Of a DNA stretch of 64,000 nucleotides, positions 1 to 13,300 are shown piece by piece (within the stretch, counting starts at the first letter, position 1; every line of letters begins with the position of its first letter). The stretch covers positions 2,415,896-2,479,895 of the forward strand of contig NC_081142.1 in assembly GCF_958295425.1 (NCBI RefSeq), written 5' to 3'. A program made the position numbers and the translations under genes. Below the pieces are notes generated by a model. The model had not been told where the DNA came from, did no database searches, and saw nothing but the letters and a program-made list of their open reading frames with translations. Source of the stretch: Solea solea (Eukaryota; Chordata; Actinopteri; Pleuronectiformes; Soleidae).

Positions 1-1770
1 TTATATACCAGTGTGTTAGATAAGCAATTGGTCGTGTTTTAATACAATGCCTAGTTTTTTCCACCAATGCTTTACCTAATGAACTGTAGTGGACTTACAC
101 ACAGACACAGACAGACAGACAGACAGACAGACAGAGAGGTTTGTGCTGCTGAGGACACTGCATTGGCTTCCATTCATTTGGACAGCCTAATAAAATGTTT
201 TCCATAGCCAGTTCATGCTTAACTTTACCACAATTCAATTCTTAGCCCTTAGCTTCCTCAGAAATGAAGTTCTGTCTCATTAGGACCAGGTTTTGGTCCT
301 TTATACAGACAGTTTATGCCAGAAAAGGTCCCAAAGAGGTTAAAAGGAAAATAAACTTTAGTAGGGACCAAAGCAGGTGAATGTCACTGTAACTTGAGTT
401 TACGACGAAACTCAAAAATGTTTCTATACACAATATAAACTGAAATGGTCTGTTATTTTTCACCAGTATCTGCAGTCTCGTAGCAGGAGTCTTCTTTCAA
501 TTCTTCTTTCTCACGAAACACTTCAGGAATGTTATTCAATTATTATCACTGATAGTGACCATTTGTTTAAAAATGGTGCTCTGTCATCCTGGCAACTACA
601 AGTATTGAATCAGTACTTGGTATTGGCAGATACTTAATACTAAAAAGATCAGATCAGGAACAGGGGCCAAAAAGCTGATCGTGACCACTCGCATATGTCC
701 GCTCCAGATGGCTAATGGGATAATTCCAGAAGGCCAGGAGCTACACTTGAAAGTTGTACAAGAAAGAAAAATCAAATAAGTGGTTCTTATTTATTTCATT
801 AAACTACCATGTCTAAGATTTTGAATCAACGTTTGATGTATCTTTATTATTTTAAGCATCTGTTTTAAGTGAAAACTTATAAAGGGACAGCCCTCCTAAT
901 TAAAGGAAAGGAAAGGCAGCAATCTACTCTTTGGGCTTGGTTAAATAGCAGTTTACATACCACCCCTTCTCCTTCTGAGCTGGCAAAATGGTTGAGAGTG
1001 TTTTTAATTGAGCCAATGTGAGAAAAGTCTCTGAGCCCGAGCTCTGAGACAGCCCGGGGGTATTGGGGGAGCCTGGGCACATTCTTCCTTTCTCTTTAAA
1101 CTAGATACTCAGACTGATAGACAGACACCACTCTGGCAGACAGACATTTTTGGGGACTGATCACACTGCCCAGGGCCAGGTTTGGGGATTTCATCAGGAA
1201 CACATTAGACTCCTTTGACTTTTTGATAGAGCAGGAGCCTAATGTGGGAAACAAACTTCTTAAAGCCCTCATTTTGTTTTTGGCAAATACTTAACTTCAT
1301 ACACTGCTCTCTTTGCTCTCTGATGATTGTGTGACATCATGGCTTTTCCACTTCTGTACATTTACAGAAGACTGACTGGTTAAACAGATTATGAGTGTTG
1401 AATGCAAGGCCACATTTTTTATCTAAGGCATTCCTGTTCCTTCCCTTTAAACCTTCCCTTGCCGAATTCTGTTTCCTGGATAGAAAATTGTGGCCATATT
1501 TTAGTTGTTGTCTCACTTGAGTGTTTTGAAGTTTTTCACTTGGGCACTAAGAGTTCTGAAGCACTAACAGATGTGGTTAGACCATCTCTCTTATTGAGGG
1601 GAAACCCACCCTAATCCAGGCAGGCAGCTCAAGTGAATATTTCACCATTTTTCCTCCGACCTGTTCTTTGTCTGTTTGTTTAAATTTCCTCTCTAGATCA
1701 GAAAATTTGTTTGAAAGTATTTTATGTCCATTGACCTCAGTGCACTCTCATGTCCTCTGTCCTCCCACAG
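1..1770 (+). other. ryk intron 1 (3' part)
   Basis: No exon-like segment that could be the GC-rich signal-peptide exon is visible, so exon 1 must lie upstream of the window. It holds a short CAGA microsatellite at about 101-137 and otherwise no structure I recognise. Confidence 0.6.
101..137. repeat. CAGA microsatellite
   Basis: Tandem ACAG/CAGA units in ryk intron 1, slightly imperfect at the left end. Confidence 0.85.
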
Positions 1771-1892
1771 GCTTAGACGCAGAGCTTTACTACGTACGAG
1801 ATGATGTAGTGAACCACTATGCACTCTCCTTCACCCTACCTGTTCCTAGTGAAACCAACAGCCTTCACTTCACATGGCATTCCAAGACAAAG
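1771..1892 (+). CDS. ryk: ryk exon 2: start of WIF domain
   Basis: Acceptor CCCACAG, donor AAG|GTAAGA. It enters in phase 1 (the first two bases complete a Gly codon) and ends in phase 0. It encodes [20 protein letters not shown] and onward to HFTWHSKTK, close to the human WIF-domain start ([11 protein letters not shown]). The first coding exon it must join is not visible in the preceding 1.77 kb. Confidence 0.95.
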
Positions 1893-4800
1893 GTAAGACT
1901 CTGCAGCAAAGTGAATTATCAGTCACCACCTGATTACTTGTTCAAGATGACCCATTTTGTCGTTGTTGTGACTTTGTCTCATCCTGTTCTGTTCGTAGGT
2001 TGACTACAGGCTTGGCTTCCATGTGGAGAACGCTGTTGCCATGAACCTACCAAGAAGCAACATCTCCAGTCAGGGGGAGGTTCCCCGTGTTCCCTCTGGT
2101 TGGTCAAATGAACTCAAATTGCTCTATCAATATTATCTGGATATTAGATTGGAATATTACATTAATAGTACCATGCTAGTACTGAGCTGCTGAGATGTAA
2201 GGCATTTTTAAAGTTTGGTTTTGTACAAATTTCACAAATAAGATGTTATATTTATATATTAAAAGATGAAGTCTAACTACGATGATGACTTGGATTCAAC
2301 AGCTTTTGGTCTGTTCATCTACCTAAACAAATAAATTCATAATATAGTTTCACCTGAAAATGGGAGTTTTGCTCCTTGGTTGTCTCCAGTATTCAACATC
2401 CTGGGATTTTATTTTAATGTATTTTTTTACCTGCCTTACTGAAGAGCACCTGTTTGACCTAATGAAGTCTTCCAGCATGTCTTACCCCTTTCATAACAAG
2501 GTGCTACTTTGTGGGATCTGACAGGACCTACTACTGGTGCACAAAATCTCCTTTAACCTTTTAATATTTTCCTTTTAACTTTCTCTAAACAATGTTTGCT
2601 GTGTGTTTGCTCTCGTTTTCTCCACAGTCTTCAGAGTGGACCTCTTCTGTTCCGGCAAAGTAGATGGAGAGGCTGTTGCGACAGTGCAGCTCAATCTGAC
2701 CATCCACCCCAACAACTACACAGTGCTCAACTTCAAGAGGAGGAAAATGTGCTACAAGAGTATGTTTGCAAACCAAGAAGTGCTGGATGCTGACACTTTT
2801 ATATCAATATAATAATAATGTATAATGTGTTTTGCTTGATTATATTCAGTAACGTATTATATGGTCTCAGCAATATGAAAGTTATATTTCTGTGTTCTGT
2901 GAGCTAAACATTTACTGGTTTTAAGTGGGAATATAGAGAGAGAACGACTCATGCAGTTTATAGGAGAGCGTATATCGGGGCATTTTCTGCAGCTACAATT
3001 AACAGATGTCTCTTACATTTTTTCCTTTCTTCCTTCTTTCCTACAGGAATAGATTCTGACTCCAAGATTCCCATTCCCCTCAACAATAACACTCTTCAGC
3101 GGCCCGACTGTAAGTAATCTTACTGATCCAGGTCTCTCGTCTATTATAGGTGGCATCAGCCTGATAAAATAGAAGCTGATTTAGTCCCGAGCAATTCCCA
3201 GGCAGAGCAGTTCACATTCGTCAGACTTTCCACAACCGAGGCATGATTTCAGAGCAAAGACAGAAGGATTCATTCTCCCCTATTGAAATGTGCTTGGTCT
3301 GCCCCCACCCAGTGGAGTGGGTGTCCACTTTTGGTGGGATTTATACTCTTTGTGAGCCCACTGCCCCAGTAACAAAGCACCATTAGTGGCATGTTTCCCT
3401 TCTGCTTGGGTAAGCCCAAGGAACCTGGGGCCCTCAGAGGCTTTTAGAGAGGTGATGAGAAAAGCTCTTAGACACTGGATCCTGGACACAGCCTCTGCTA
3501 TTCCAGGCCTCCATTAACCCAAAGTGAAGCCCTCACTTCACTTATAATGTACCTCACTCTTTCACTCATGTTTCAATCTTATTGACTTTCCTTATATTAA
3601 TGCTCTGCTTCTTTTATAGAGCTCTGGACATCATGTAACTTAGTTTTCGTACACTGCCATGGTGGCAGGAAAAGCTGGTTTGAAGCGTTCAAGAGTTCAC
3701 TGTGCATGTTAGAGCCACAGAGATTGTGCAATATTTTGCACGGACTCAGTATAACTCACCCTTAGTATTTCCCTTCGGTGCTTTTCACCAGTATGAACAG
3801 ACAAAGCAGACATTATTCTAGACCTGCAGGATTCCGACACCTACGACTTTCTGATGAGCTTTCCCCTCATCTTTCATGAACATTTAGACACCGCAATAAA
3901 AGCATGTAAAATAAACAAGACTTTGAAGTTGGCAAGGGTTTGATTCTGTACCTGATATTAAATAATCTCTCCTCCAGTGGATTCCTCTCGCTCTGTTTTC
4001 TGTGCTCGCTTTGAGCACATTTTATGGCAGTAATCCATCTCTGCCGCCTCTACAGATCTTTGGTGATATGGTGAAATGCTCTCCCTTTTGCTTGTCCCAG
4101 ACTGTTATGGCATCCCGGGGCACTGTATGTGATACCACAGTTACCAATTGTTCCTTTTTCCTGATTGTTAACACGGCTTGTTTTTGTCAGTAGATGGTGT
4201 GACCGCCCCCACCAGCTCCACTCAGGTGTTCTACATAAGCGTGAGTGTGTGCTGCATCGTCATCTTCCTTGTGGCCATCATCCTTGCCATCCTTCATCTG
4301 CACAGCATGAAGAGAGTTGAGATGGAGGACAGGTTTGTTTATTTTTATTTGTCTACATTCGAAAAGATTGTTACAGACGAATGACACTTTACGTTTCATT
4401 TTACTTTAACATATCTTTGTGTTTACTGCAGTTTAGGTCTCTGTGTAATACTGTACACAGGTTCTTAGGTCAGCAGTGGACCAATTTTTATTCTTGATAT
4501 TTAGGTTGTGTTAGGAAGCTACTAAGTTACAGTCTTTATTATTTTTATTTATTTATAAATTGAAACATGGCAGCTTTAAAGGTTTTAAAATATTGTCAAA
4601 GTTGAAGCTTTACTTTCTGGTTACAGTCATTTATTTATTATTTAAGATTTGAATAATATAATATAACCATTAAGAATAAAAGAGGGGGCCAGTGCCTCAT
4701 GTAATTCACTGTGACTTGCTACTTTGGTAAAGATGGCTTCCCTAGATGGCTGAATAAACAAATCAGCTGTTGTATTTGTCTATATTATATACTGGCTAGG

Positions 4801-7263
4801 GTTTAAACACATTCTACTGTGCACGAAAACCAGCATCTAGCTGAGTAGATATACAGCCTTCCCTCTGTCACCTGTAAGAGTTATGTCCTTGTGTTTTTCT
4901 CTTTGCAAAGACCAACAAAAATAGGTCATCTCCACAGAGAGGATTATATCAAGTTGAAACCTGCACTTTAGCTTTCGTGTTGTTTAATTTCATGTAATCT
5001 CCACTCCAGATGGCTGTAGGCAGCTATGCTGGTTATCAGATATCAGTGTGAAATCAGATCAGCACGTCCTTTTTAGAGAGGTAAACCACAGAGGCAGTGG
5101 TGTATTTAAATTGTCATAGTAGTCTTTGTAATGTGATAATTGCGTTAAATTCACTTGGTGCACTGTTATTTTGGCAACATCCTTCAGGTTTATAACCCCC
5201 CGAGTTTTGTGGAGCTTTAACATTAAATCAAGACCTTTTTAGTTGATTGACAGAAGGTTTATTGTACATGTCTGCAGGTGTTCCTTGTCTTAAGATGAAG
5301 TGAAATACCTTTTTTGTGAATTGTTGGTCAGACAAACAAAGGACTCTAAAAATGTCACCTCTGTTTGTACTGAGAGGTGTTTCTGATACTTGGCTTGTTC
5401 TCAATTACTGGGCAAAACAATTCAACAGCAACACAAAATGCAGCTCAACACCTCTTCAAAACAGCTTGAACTAAAACAGTCTCCTTATCACTGTTCCAGT
5501 AACTTTGTATTTGACTGCACCGGCATCAGTTTTAGTTAGGTGTTCCTAATGAACTGTGTGTGTATTTCTCACTATAAACATTTTTATAAATAAAACATTC
5601 ATGCCTACATTTGCCAGAGGTTTATGAGATAGTTTAAGGTCACAGTTGTTTACTGTGCTTTTGATTGGACTTAAAAAGCAATAATGATTGTAGCAACACA
5701 TTTACACGTCATCAATGCCTTCATTAGCTAAGACTGGGTAAAGCTTTAATGATACAGCCTGATTTGTTAAAAGTGTGTAAGAATTAATGACATCTTATGG
5801 TGAGACTGCAGATTGTAACAAATGGAGGCCTCGTCTTGGGGAACTGTGGTGGTCTCCACTTAACCACAAAAGATGTCATTCTTCTTCAGTTGCATAGTTA
5901 GCTACAGCTTAAAAACACATAATGCAGGCTTTCGATGGATTATCTTTTCAGCTGCTGTACAAACATGGTGGTGCAAGATGAAAAAAGCAAGGTCCTTGTC
6001 AAAAGTGGTCTTTATTTTAAGTTATGTACTTGTAAAAACATACGTATGGATTGTATATTTCAGGTCCCCTCACATGAAACCTCCATGTTTTTCCTCTATG
6101 TCTTTCAGTGTGAGTGACAGTGGGAGCTCACAGGGTCTGTCTCAGCCATCGACACAGACCACACAATACCTGAGAGCTGACACACCAAACAACGCAGCCC
6201 CCGTCACAAGTAAGACATCTTACTCCCTACAGCCGAGACAACACTCACCGGACTGTCGATAAGTCAAAGCATGAGTTTGTTGAGCTGATAACTGCATGTA
6301 GAAGTGCTTCATATCAGACTTCTCGCACAGGCATCCCAACATGCACATGCTTTTCTTAATGCAATAATGTTCTGTGAATGACCTTAATCGTTTAACTGCC
6401 ATCATAAGATCATAATAAAGAGAACAATCCCTGCAGTGATGATCTCTTTATTTTTGGTCACTGTGTAAATGTTTTTTTTTTGTCCCCAACAGCTTGTAAC
6501 AACGAAGCACAAGCAGTCTTTTATATTGGATGATGTACAAATTTAATTAATATAGAGCAGCCAGGGTTGGAGACACTGACCTACAATCACAATATTATAG
6601 TGAGCTTGAGGGATGCAGTGGTTCAACAACCACAGGGTTCAGTTTGTATTACGGTGTCGGTTTGTTCTCCATTCTCTATTTCATTTTGTTTGCAAAAATA
6701 AAAATAATTCTCTCCAGAGATTTGGTAATGCTCTTGTAGGAAAACAATATGAATATGATTGGTGTAAGTTTCAGTTGTCATTACACTGAGCAGTCCTTGT
6801 TAACGTCATACTATCACGTTTAAGCCAACAAATGCCTATTTCAGCTTTCATCTTTCACCAGCGTGACACTTTATTATGCAGAAAGTGAATCTGGGCTGTA
6901 GCAGATTGCCCCCAGCAAGGGTCTTTGTTAGAAATTGCTGGTGTAAGGTAGCAGTTTGATCACTCACCCAGTCATGTTCTCTTGGCTGGCACCCACTGTA
7001 ATTATGGGGTAGAGTATAATTCTCTTGCTGTTCATCTTGTGGATTTTGGCCTTTTAATCACAGTCTAAGTACAGCAATGGAGCCATAAAGTGACATCCAA
7101 GGTTGCCATCATAAAAACATCACCATAGTAACCATAGAAGCTCTTGATTACAATAAGATAGGTCCTTTTTTGCAAAATGAGTCTTTATTAGTTTAGTTAA
7201 TTTGGTTTTGCCCTCTTGCCATAGTCCATATAACCATTTATAAAGCTAACATTATTGTGTTAA

Positions 7264-7356
<93 letters not shown>

Positions 7357-10300
7357 CAACTAACTATAGAATATATTCACATCCGCATTTTGGGAGATTG
7401 ACTTTCTGGACGAGCATTGACGACTTCTAGGTCTGCTCTTCAACATTACAGCTGGTTAGCTCATCTCAGCACAAAGACTGGAAGCACGGGAACACAACTG
7501 CTCTGCAACATTAGTTCATTTGTGACTGGATTAAACAAGATAAAGTTAATTACTGTTCACTGAGTGATAGCTATATCAAGTCAACATGTACCCATCGGCC
7601 CACAAATGAATATGTTTTATCACTGCAAAGATACCCAACATTTTGCCATTAAACCGCTCAAGTAACCGCAGTTGACACTGGTCATGGTACAAATGCTACA
7701 GAAGTGAAAGCATTCTGTGCCGTCCTTGTACAACCATAAAAGTTTATTTAGATATGAGAACAATAAACACTGAAGTTGATATTTATTTTAAGGCACCTTT
7801 TTATCACAAATAGGTATATAAAGTATAAATGTATTATGGGTTATCATTATCATTATCATTAGAGGTTATCACACAGGTCGACACTGTGATAAAGTAATGC
7901 TTCTTTTGTCCAAATAAAATGAGTATTTCCAACATTTTCAAGGGTGAACACCTGCTTTAAAACAATTCACAGTAAGATGTCATTGAGTTTTTGGAAAAAC
8001 TTTCCTCTTCATGCAGTTTGGTCAACAGACAAATGTTAGAGAATGAATCAAACCCTCCAAATATTGACGCCTCATTCTTATTCCTCTGTGCCCTCTGTTG
8101 GGATCCAAAGCAAATGCACTCATCACCTGCTTCATCAGTTTGTGATCCATCATCTCCCTCTGGTGGACACAGCTCACATCTCACCTCCTGTGCCTTTTCT
8201 TTATATCTTACTGTAAGCTTTGCTGAATGTGATTATTTGCACCACCATCCACCCAAAGTTTACCCATATTTCATGCATGCCTGATTTGATCGATGATCTC
8301 CAAAATGAGCTGAACATTTGCAGCTGCAGTTGATGTCCAACCATTCGTTCATTCAGGCCATGTTGTAATTTGAGTGAACTATCCCTTAAAACACTTTTTT
8401 TCCTCACTGTGCTCCTCCTCCCTCTCCTCTTGTCTTCAGACAATCACCCTGGTTCTGCACCAATCCTCCAGCTTGCTGCCTCCTCCTTCCAAAACCCTGG
8501 TGCTCCCCCTAATGAAACCAAAAGTAAGTTCCACTAAAGCTTTAAAACACCATTTTGATACTGCAATATAAAACCTAATCCATTTTGTTTCTTTAGCATT
8601 CTGAACTTTACACTCCTTTGATGAATACTGTAGAAAACAAGCTTGTGTTAGCTGATGGTCGTGACTTGCTGGGTAAAATAAAACTAGATAGTGATCCTCA
8701 GGAGTCTGATCCTTGCCGTGCTAGTTACTTAAAGGGGACATATTATGCAAAATCAACTTTTTAACCATTTCAATACTTATATTTGGGACTCTGGAGGCCC
8801 TACCAGTCGCCAAAGTGTGGAAAAAGAATACTTAGTCCTTTTTTTCGTGGTCCCCCTTAGTGTAAGTATAGGTGATAAAACACTCGATGTTGAATTCCCT
8901 GCGCTTATGACGGCAGCATGCGCATTTCACCGCGAATGTTACCGCCCACCAGTAAGTTTACCTCGAGAGCTCCACCTTAGCTCCACCTTGTCCTTGCGAG
9001 AGTGCAGGCGAGGGAGGAAGAGCGGTATTATGTCAACGTGGAGGGAGAAGTGTGCTGTTGGTGGCTGCACAGTGGAGCACAGTGTTTTACACAAACTTCC
9101 AGCCTCAGAGGATTTTATATATGAAGCTAATGTGCCGGATAAAGTCAGCAAACGTGTGTTCGTGTGTTCGCACCACTTCAGCGGTGCTGTCCCTAAGTGT
9201 TTTTAACTGATTTACAGTTCGGCAGTGTTCGGCTCGATCCTTATGTAGGACGTCTCTTCCTGTGACGGCACTCTCGCTGTTTTCTGCGCACGCTGCCATG
9301 TTGATATTGTCAGAGAACTAGTGGAGGGAGGGGGAGACGAATAGAGCTGTAAAGCGCTGTAAAGAGGACACATCAGAAACACTCTGGAAGAAGTGGGTGT
9401 GTGTTTGCCTGTGTCTCATTTGCATATAAAGGGACCATGCACGAAAGCCGAGCGTTCTGAAAGGGGCGGGTTTAGCAGGGTTATTGAACTGCTATGATGC
9501 TTCATCCTTATGGTATTTTGACCAAGGCATGTCACTGACATGTTCATTAGGACACCAGGGAACTATTTTAATGGGGGAAATAGGGTATAATATGTCCCCT
9601 TTAACACCGCAAACCGACTGCCTTCCCTATAGGCAGGTGCTATTCTGGTCTGTCTCCAAACAGCCGAATATTTGTGCTTCTATATGAGCTAACCAACAGG
9701 ATTATCACGCTGGATAATTCTCCCTCCTTTAGCACTCCAGCTAAAATGGATACGGCTACAAAGATATCTTCCACTCCGGTGGAAGGTTCTCAGTGGGTTT
9801 TCTTATTAAATATTCCCACTGGAAAATGACAAAATGAAATTTACCTTTGCAGACTATAAAGAGATAAAGATAAAATGCTAAACTACAGATTTTATAAGAT
9901 ATCCAAATGAAATGGCATGTATAGTTATCCATGTCTGTATATTTATAGATCCTTGATGTCTTATTTTCCCTCACTGTTGAAAATAAATCTTGCTCTTATT
10001 TTGATCTGCAGGGGGCAGCATTGACCTGCACTGTGTTCCTGTGTACTTCACAGTTCATGTGCTGCAGCAGAGATTTAAACCTTTAATCGAACTGCTTTAT
10101 GGGCCGTTGAACGTAAACCAAGAAAAATAAATAGAATTTGATTTACTGCTGAATCAGATCTTGTTTACAGTTTATTTACTGTATATATTCCCATATGACT
10201 CAAGTCAAAGGGGCTTTTTGGGCCTTGAACATAATAGTTTTTTCATTGTTTCTGTTCATCCACCCGTGTATGAATCATTAACGTCTGACTCAACAATTAA

Positions 10301-13300
10301 ACACAGTCTGCTCAGGTACAGCTGAAAGTGTGTGTTCTCCTCTTTCAGCCAGCAGCTATTGACAGTGAGTACTTTGACAGGTTATGTAATGATTATGCTG
10401 TAACACAGGACTTTGCCTGAAGTTGCTTTGATGCAACCTGTGAATGGCATTGTACAAGTTTTACCTATTATATTTCTTATAATTTCTGGAATTCCAGGAA
10501 TTGATATGAGAGTTTGAAATATAAATCTTTTTTGTTAGTAGGAAATCTGCTGACAGTTTTTTTTTTTCCTTCTTGGGTTAATCAGATTTTAAGACCTTTT
10601 GCTCAATTTGAAAATGTTTGTTTGTGCAGTGTTTTTAATTCCAAGTCTTGTTTTTCTTTCTTCCCAGGCTACCCATCTCTCCGCATAGAGAAAAATGACC
10701 TGAGGAGTGTTACTCTTATGGAGGCCAAAGCTAAAGTGAAAGACATTGCCATCTCGAGGGAGAGAGTCACTCTACGAGACGTCTTGCATGAAGGTATTTG
10801 CTTCTTTTCTCCTCACTCTCTTCTCTCATGAAAGGGTAAAGCCTGAAAACTGATCTCCACATTCCTCAAAGAAGTGTAAACATTATCTCAGCAACATCAC
10901 AGAATAGTGGGATTCAGATTGTGTGATGAATGTCACAGATTATAGCATGTGATGTGGTGAACATCTCTCATCTCATCAGGACTCCAGGTGTGTATCTGTG
11001 AAGAAATGTGGTTTTCAGTTTGTTGTAGCTGGGTATGCTTTGATGGATTGGCTATGATAAACATTGTGTATCTCTAAATACACACCATTATGTACGCTGT
11101 ATTCACCAGGTTTCTGAGAACACACAACCTAAGATCAAATAGCCATAGTTTCCTCTGTGAATTTGCCAGGAAGTAAAAATGATCGCATGATTTCTCACCT
11201 CAGTAAACATTTAGTTTTAGCTTTCCATCAATGGAACATGATGTACATTTTGTAAATGATGTTCCCATTTAGAGGAAAATACACAATGAAACGTGGCTCA
11301 TATAAGTGGAAATCAGTGTGATTCACAGCTGGTATCGCCTTGTTGCAGGTGACACCTCTGAACTTCAGCAACATGTCAGCATGGCTCTGACCGAATTTGA
11401 TTTGGGAGAGTTTGAGACTGGGTTTAAGTTTCTTATGAGTGATGATATGACAGGTTGCCACTTGGTATCTTCCCCAAACAGGAAAACAAACCCTGTTTGA
11501 TACAGTGTAGCCGGAAGCCATGGCTGAAAATTAAAACAAACAGAGGAATTGGTCCCTAAAAAGAACTCCACCTCTGTGTGAAGCTTGTTTGGCTTTTTCC
11601 CAAACGACAACGCACAAATGGTTATTTACAAAGTTTGCACGGACAAGGTTCGCCCGTCGAATGGCAACATGACAAACCTTTTCAACCAAAGAAACGGCGT
11701 CCGAAACAATATGCTGAGAGTGAAAGAGCTAGGAGAGCAGCCACACCACAGCCAGGCATTTAATAAAGGCATATAAGAAGACTAGCAGTGAAAGCGGTGG
11801 AAATAATTAAATTGTACCCAGCACAACTGTTCTTTGCCCTAAATTCTCTGTTATATGTATATTATATTTTTCTTTTAGGGCCATATGTTTGGTTGCAATG
11901 GTCAATAACTTGCAAAATAGTAAAACAAAAAAAATCTATTTTAAAAAAATTCTGATCATGATTTTACTGTAAAAAAAATTGGGATATCATATTTTTGCCA
12001 CATCAACCACCCCATACCAATAACATGATAACGAATGTGGGAATGAACCGCACTAAAATATGTCTGGAAACAAAATGGCCTGTATTTCCCACATGCACAC
12101 ACATGACGAATATTATTTTCTGAATAGAGGGACAAATGCCGCCTGTCTGTCTGAATAAATCACCGTATAGTCTTTCAAAATTTAAGTACTGCTGACAGGT
12201 CACCACAAAGTAAATGACTGCACATCATGTCAGTGCTCAGTCGGCTATAAAGCTCAAACCTACACCTGCTCCACTGATAACTTTGTGTCATTATGAATGC
12301 TCTCTTCAACTGGCGCCTAAATGATTCAAATGTCATAAAAGTTAATTTGGTCTGTTTGACATCCAAAAGAACAAGTGGTTATGCAATAAAAAGGAGCTAT
12401 TCAACTACAAAGAAAAGCCTGCAGCAGACAAAGGAGGCGCATCAGAATAAGACGTAAATGAAACATGAATGACGTCTGACATTGACAAGTACAGACACAA
12501 AAGATGCACAGAAAAAAAAGTCTGTTTCAACTGTTGTTGAATCCCTGAGTTTAGAAGAGCTAGAAAATAGTAAACTTGTGAGCTTCACCACTGCTCTTTG
12601 CTTAAATATAACTGTTTATTTAGCAAGAATATCCGGATCAATTCTTATTTTCGCCTGACGTCTCAGCTTTGTGACTGGATGACAACCATCGAAAGCCACA
12701 ACAAGCTGCTCACGGCCAAACTCGGGGATCTTCCCTAATTTGAAACATATTTTATGTGAAAAGAAATTCAATATCTTGCTGAGTGAAACTAAAAGTGGAG
12801 GATTCTTCTGTTTCCACTTAAGTGCAAAATTACATTTTTAGGAGTGTTGTAAATATTGGCCCTGGTTTTAATTAGATGGTATTAAATGAAGTATATGGGT
12901 GAGCGTGCACCCATTAAACGTTCAAACCACCTCCAGTGATGAGGCTTTTGGCCACAATAACAACAAGGCTGTAAATGCAGTGGGTTTATAACAATGTGCT
13001 GATAAAATCCAGTTCACCTGTGATGTTGGTTGTTTCGGACGATGTCTTAATAACTTAGCGTGAAAACCATTTTTTCCTGTTGTAAGATTATAAATCTGGA
13101 CACATTTGCTACATTTTCTCCATTCATAAAAGAAAGGTGCAGCACATAAGTCAGACAGTTCACAAAGCCAGTTGAACAACAAAGTCTCACATGATTATCA
13201 ACAGCAGTTGTCTGACTTTTAGGCTTTAAATATCTTAAATACATGATTGACAGGTCTTAAAATTGATAGGGTTATTAAGTTAATCATACTTTTATTCTTG

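Larger units (their letters stand above)
6210..10667 (+). other. ryk intron 7
   Basis: It holds the long TA array (7272-7355), the candidate cassette exon (8440-8523) and the TTAA-flanked THAP-bearing element (8733-9600). The remainder is unremarkable AT-rich sequence. Confidence 0.6.

Noticed and set aside
1..1770. ryk exon 1 within the window
   Set aside because: No GC-rich signal-peptide-like segment with a phase-1 donor was found.
9030..9206. THAP frame as a host gene
   Set aside because: It lies entirely within transposon ends, is shorter than a THAP finger and lacks the central Trp.
10349..10364. Possible 16-nt microexon in ryk intron 7 (TTTCAG...GTGAGT)
   Set aside because: Its length breaks the frame and the phase-1 reading contains TGA, so it cannot join exons 7 and 8.
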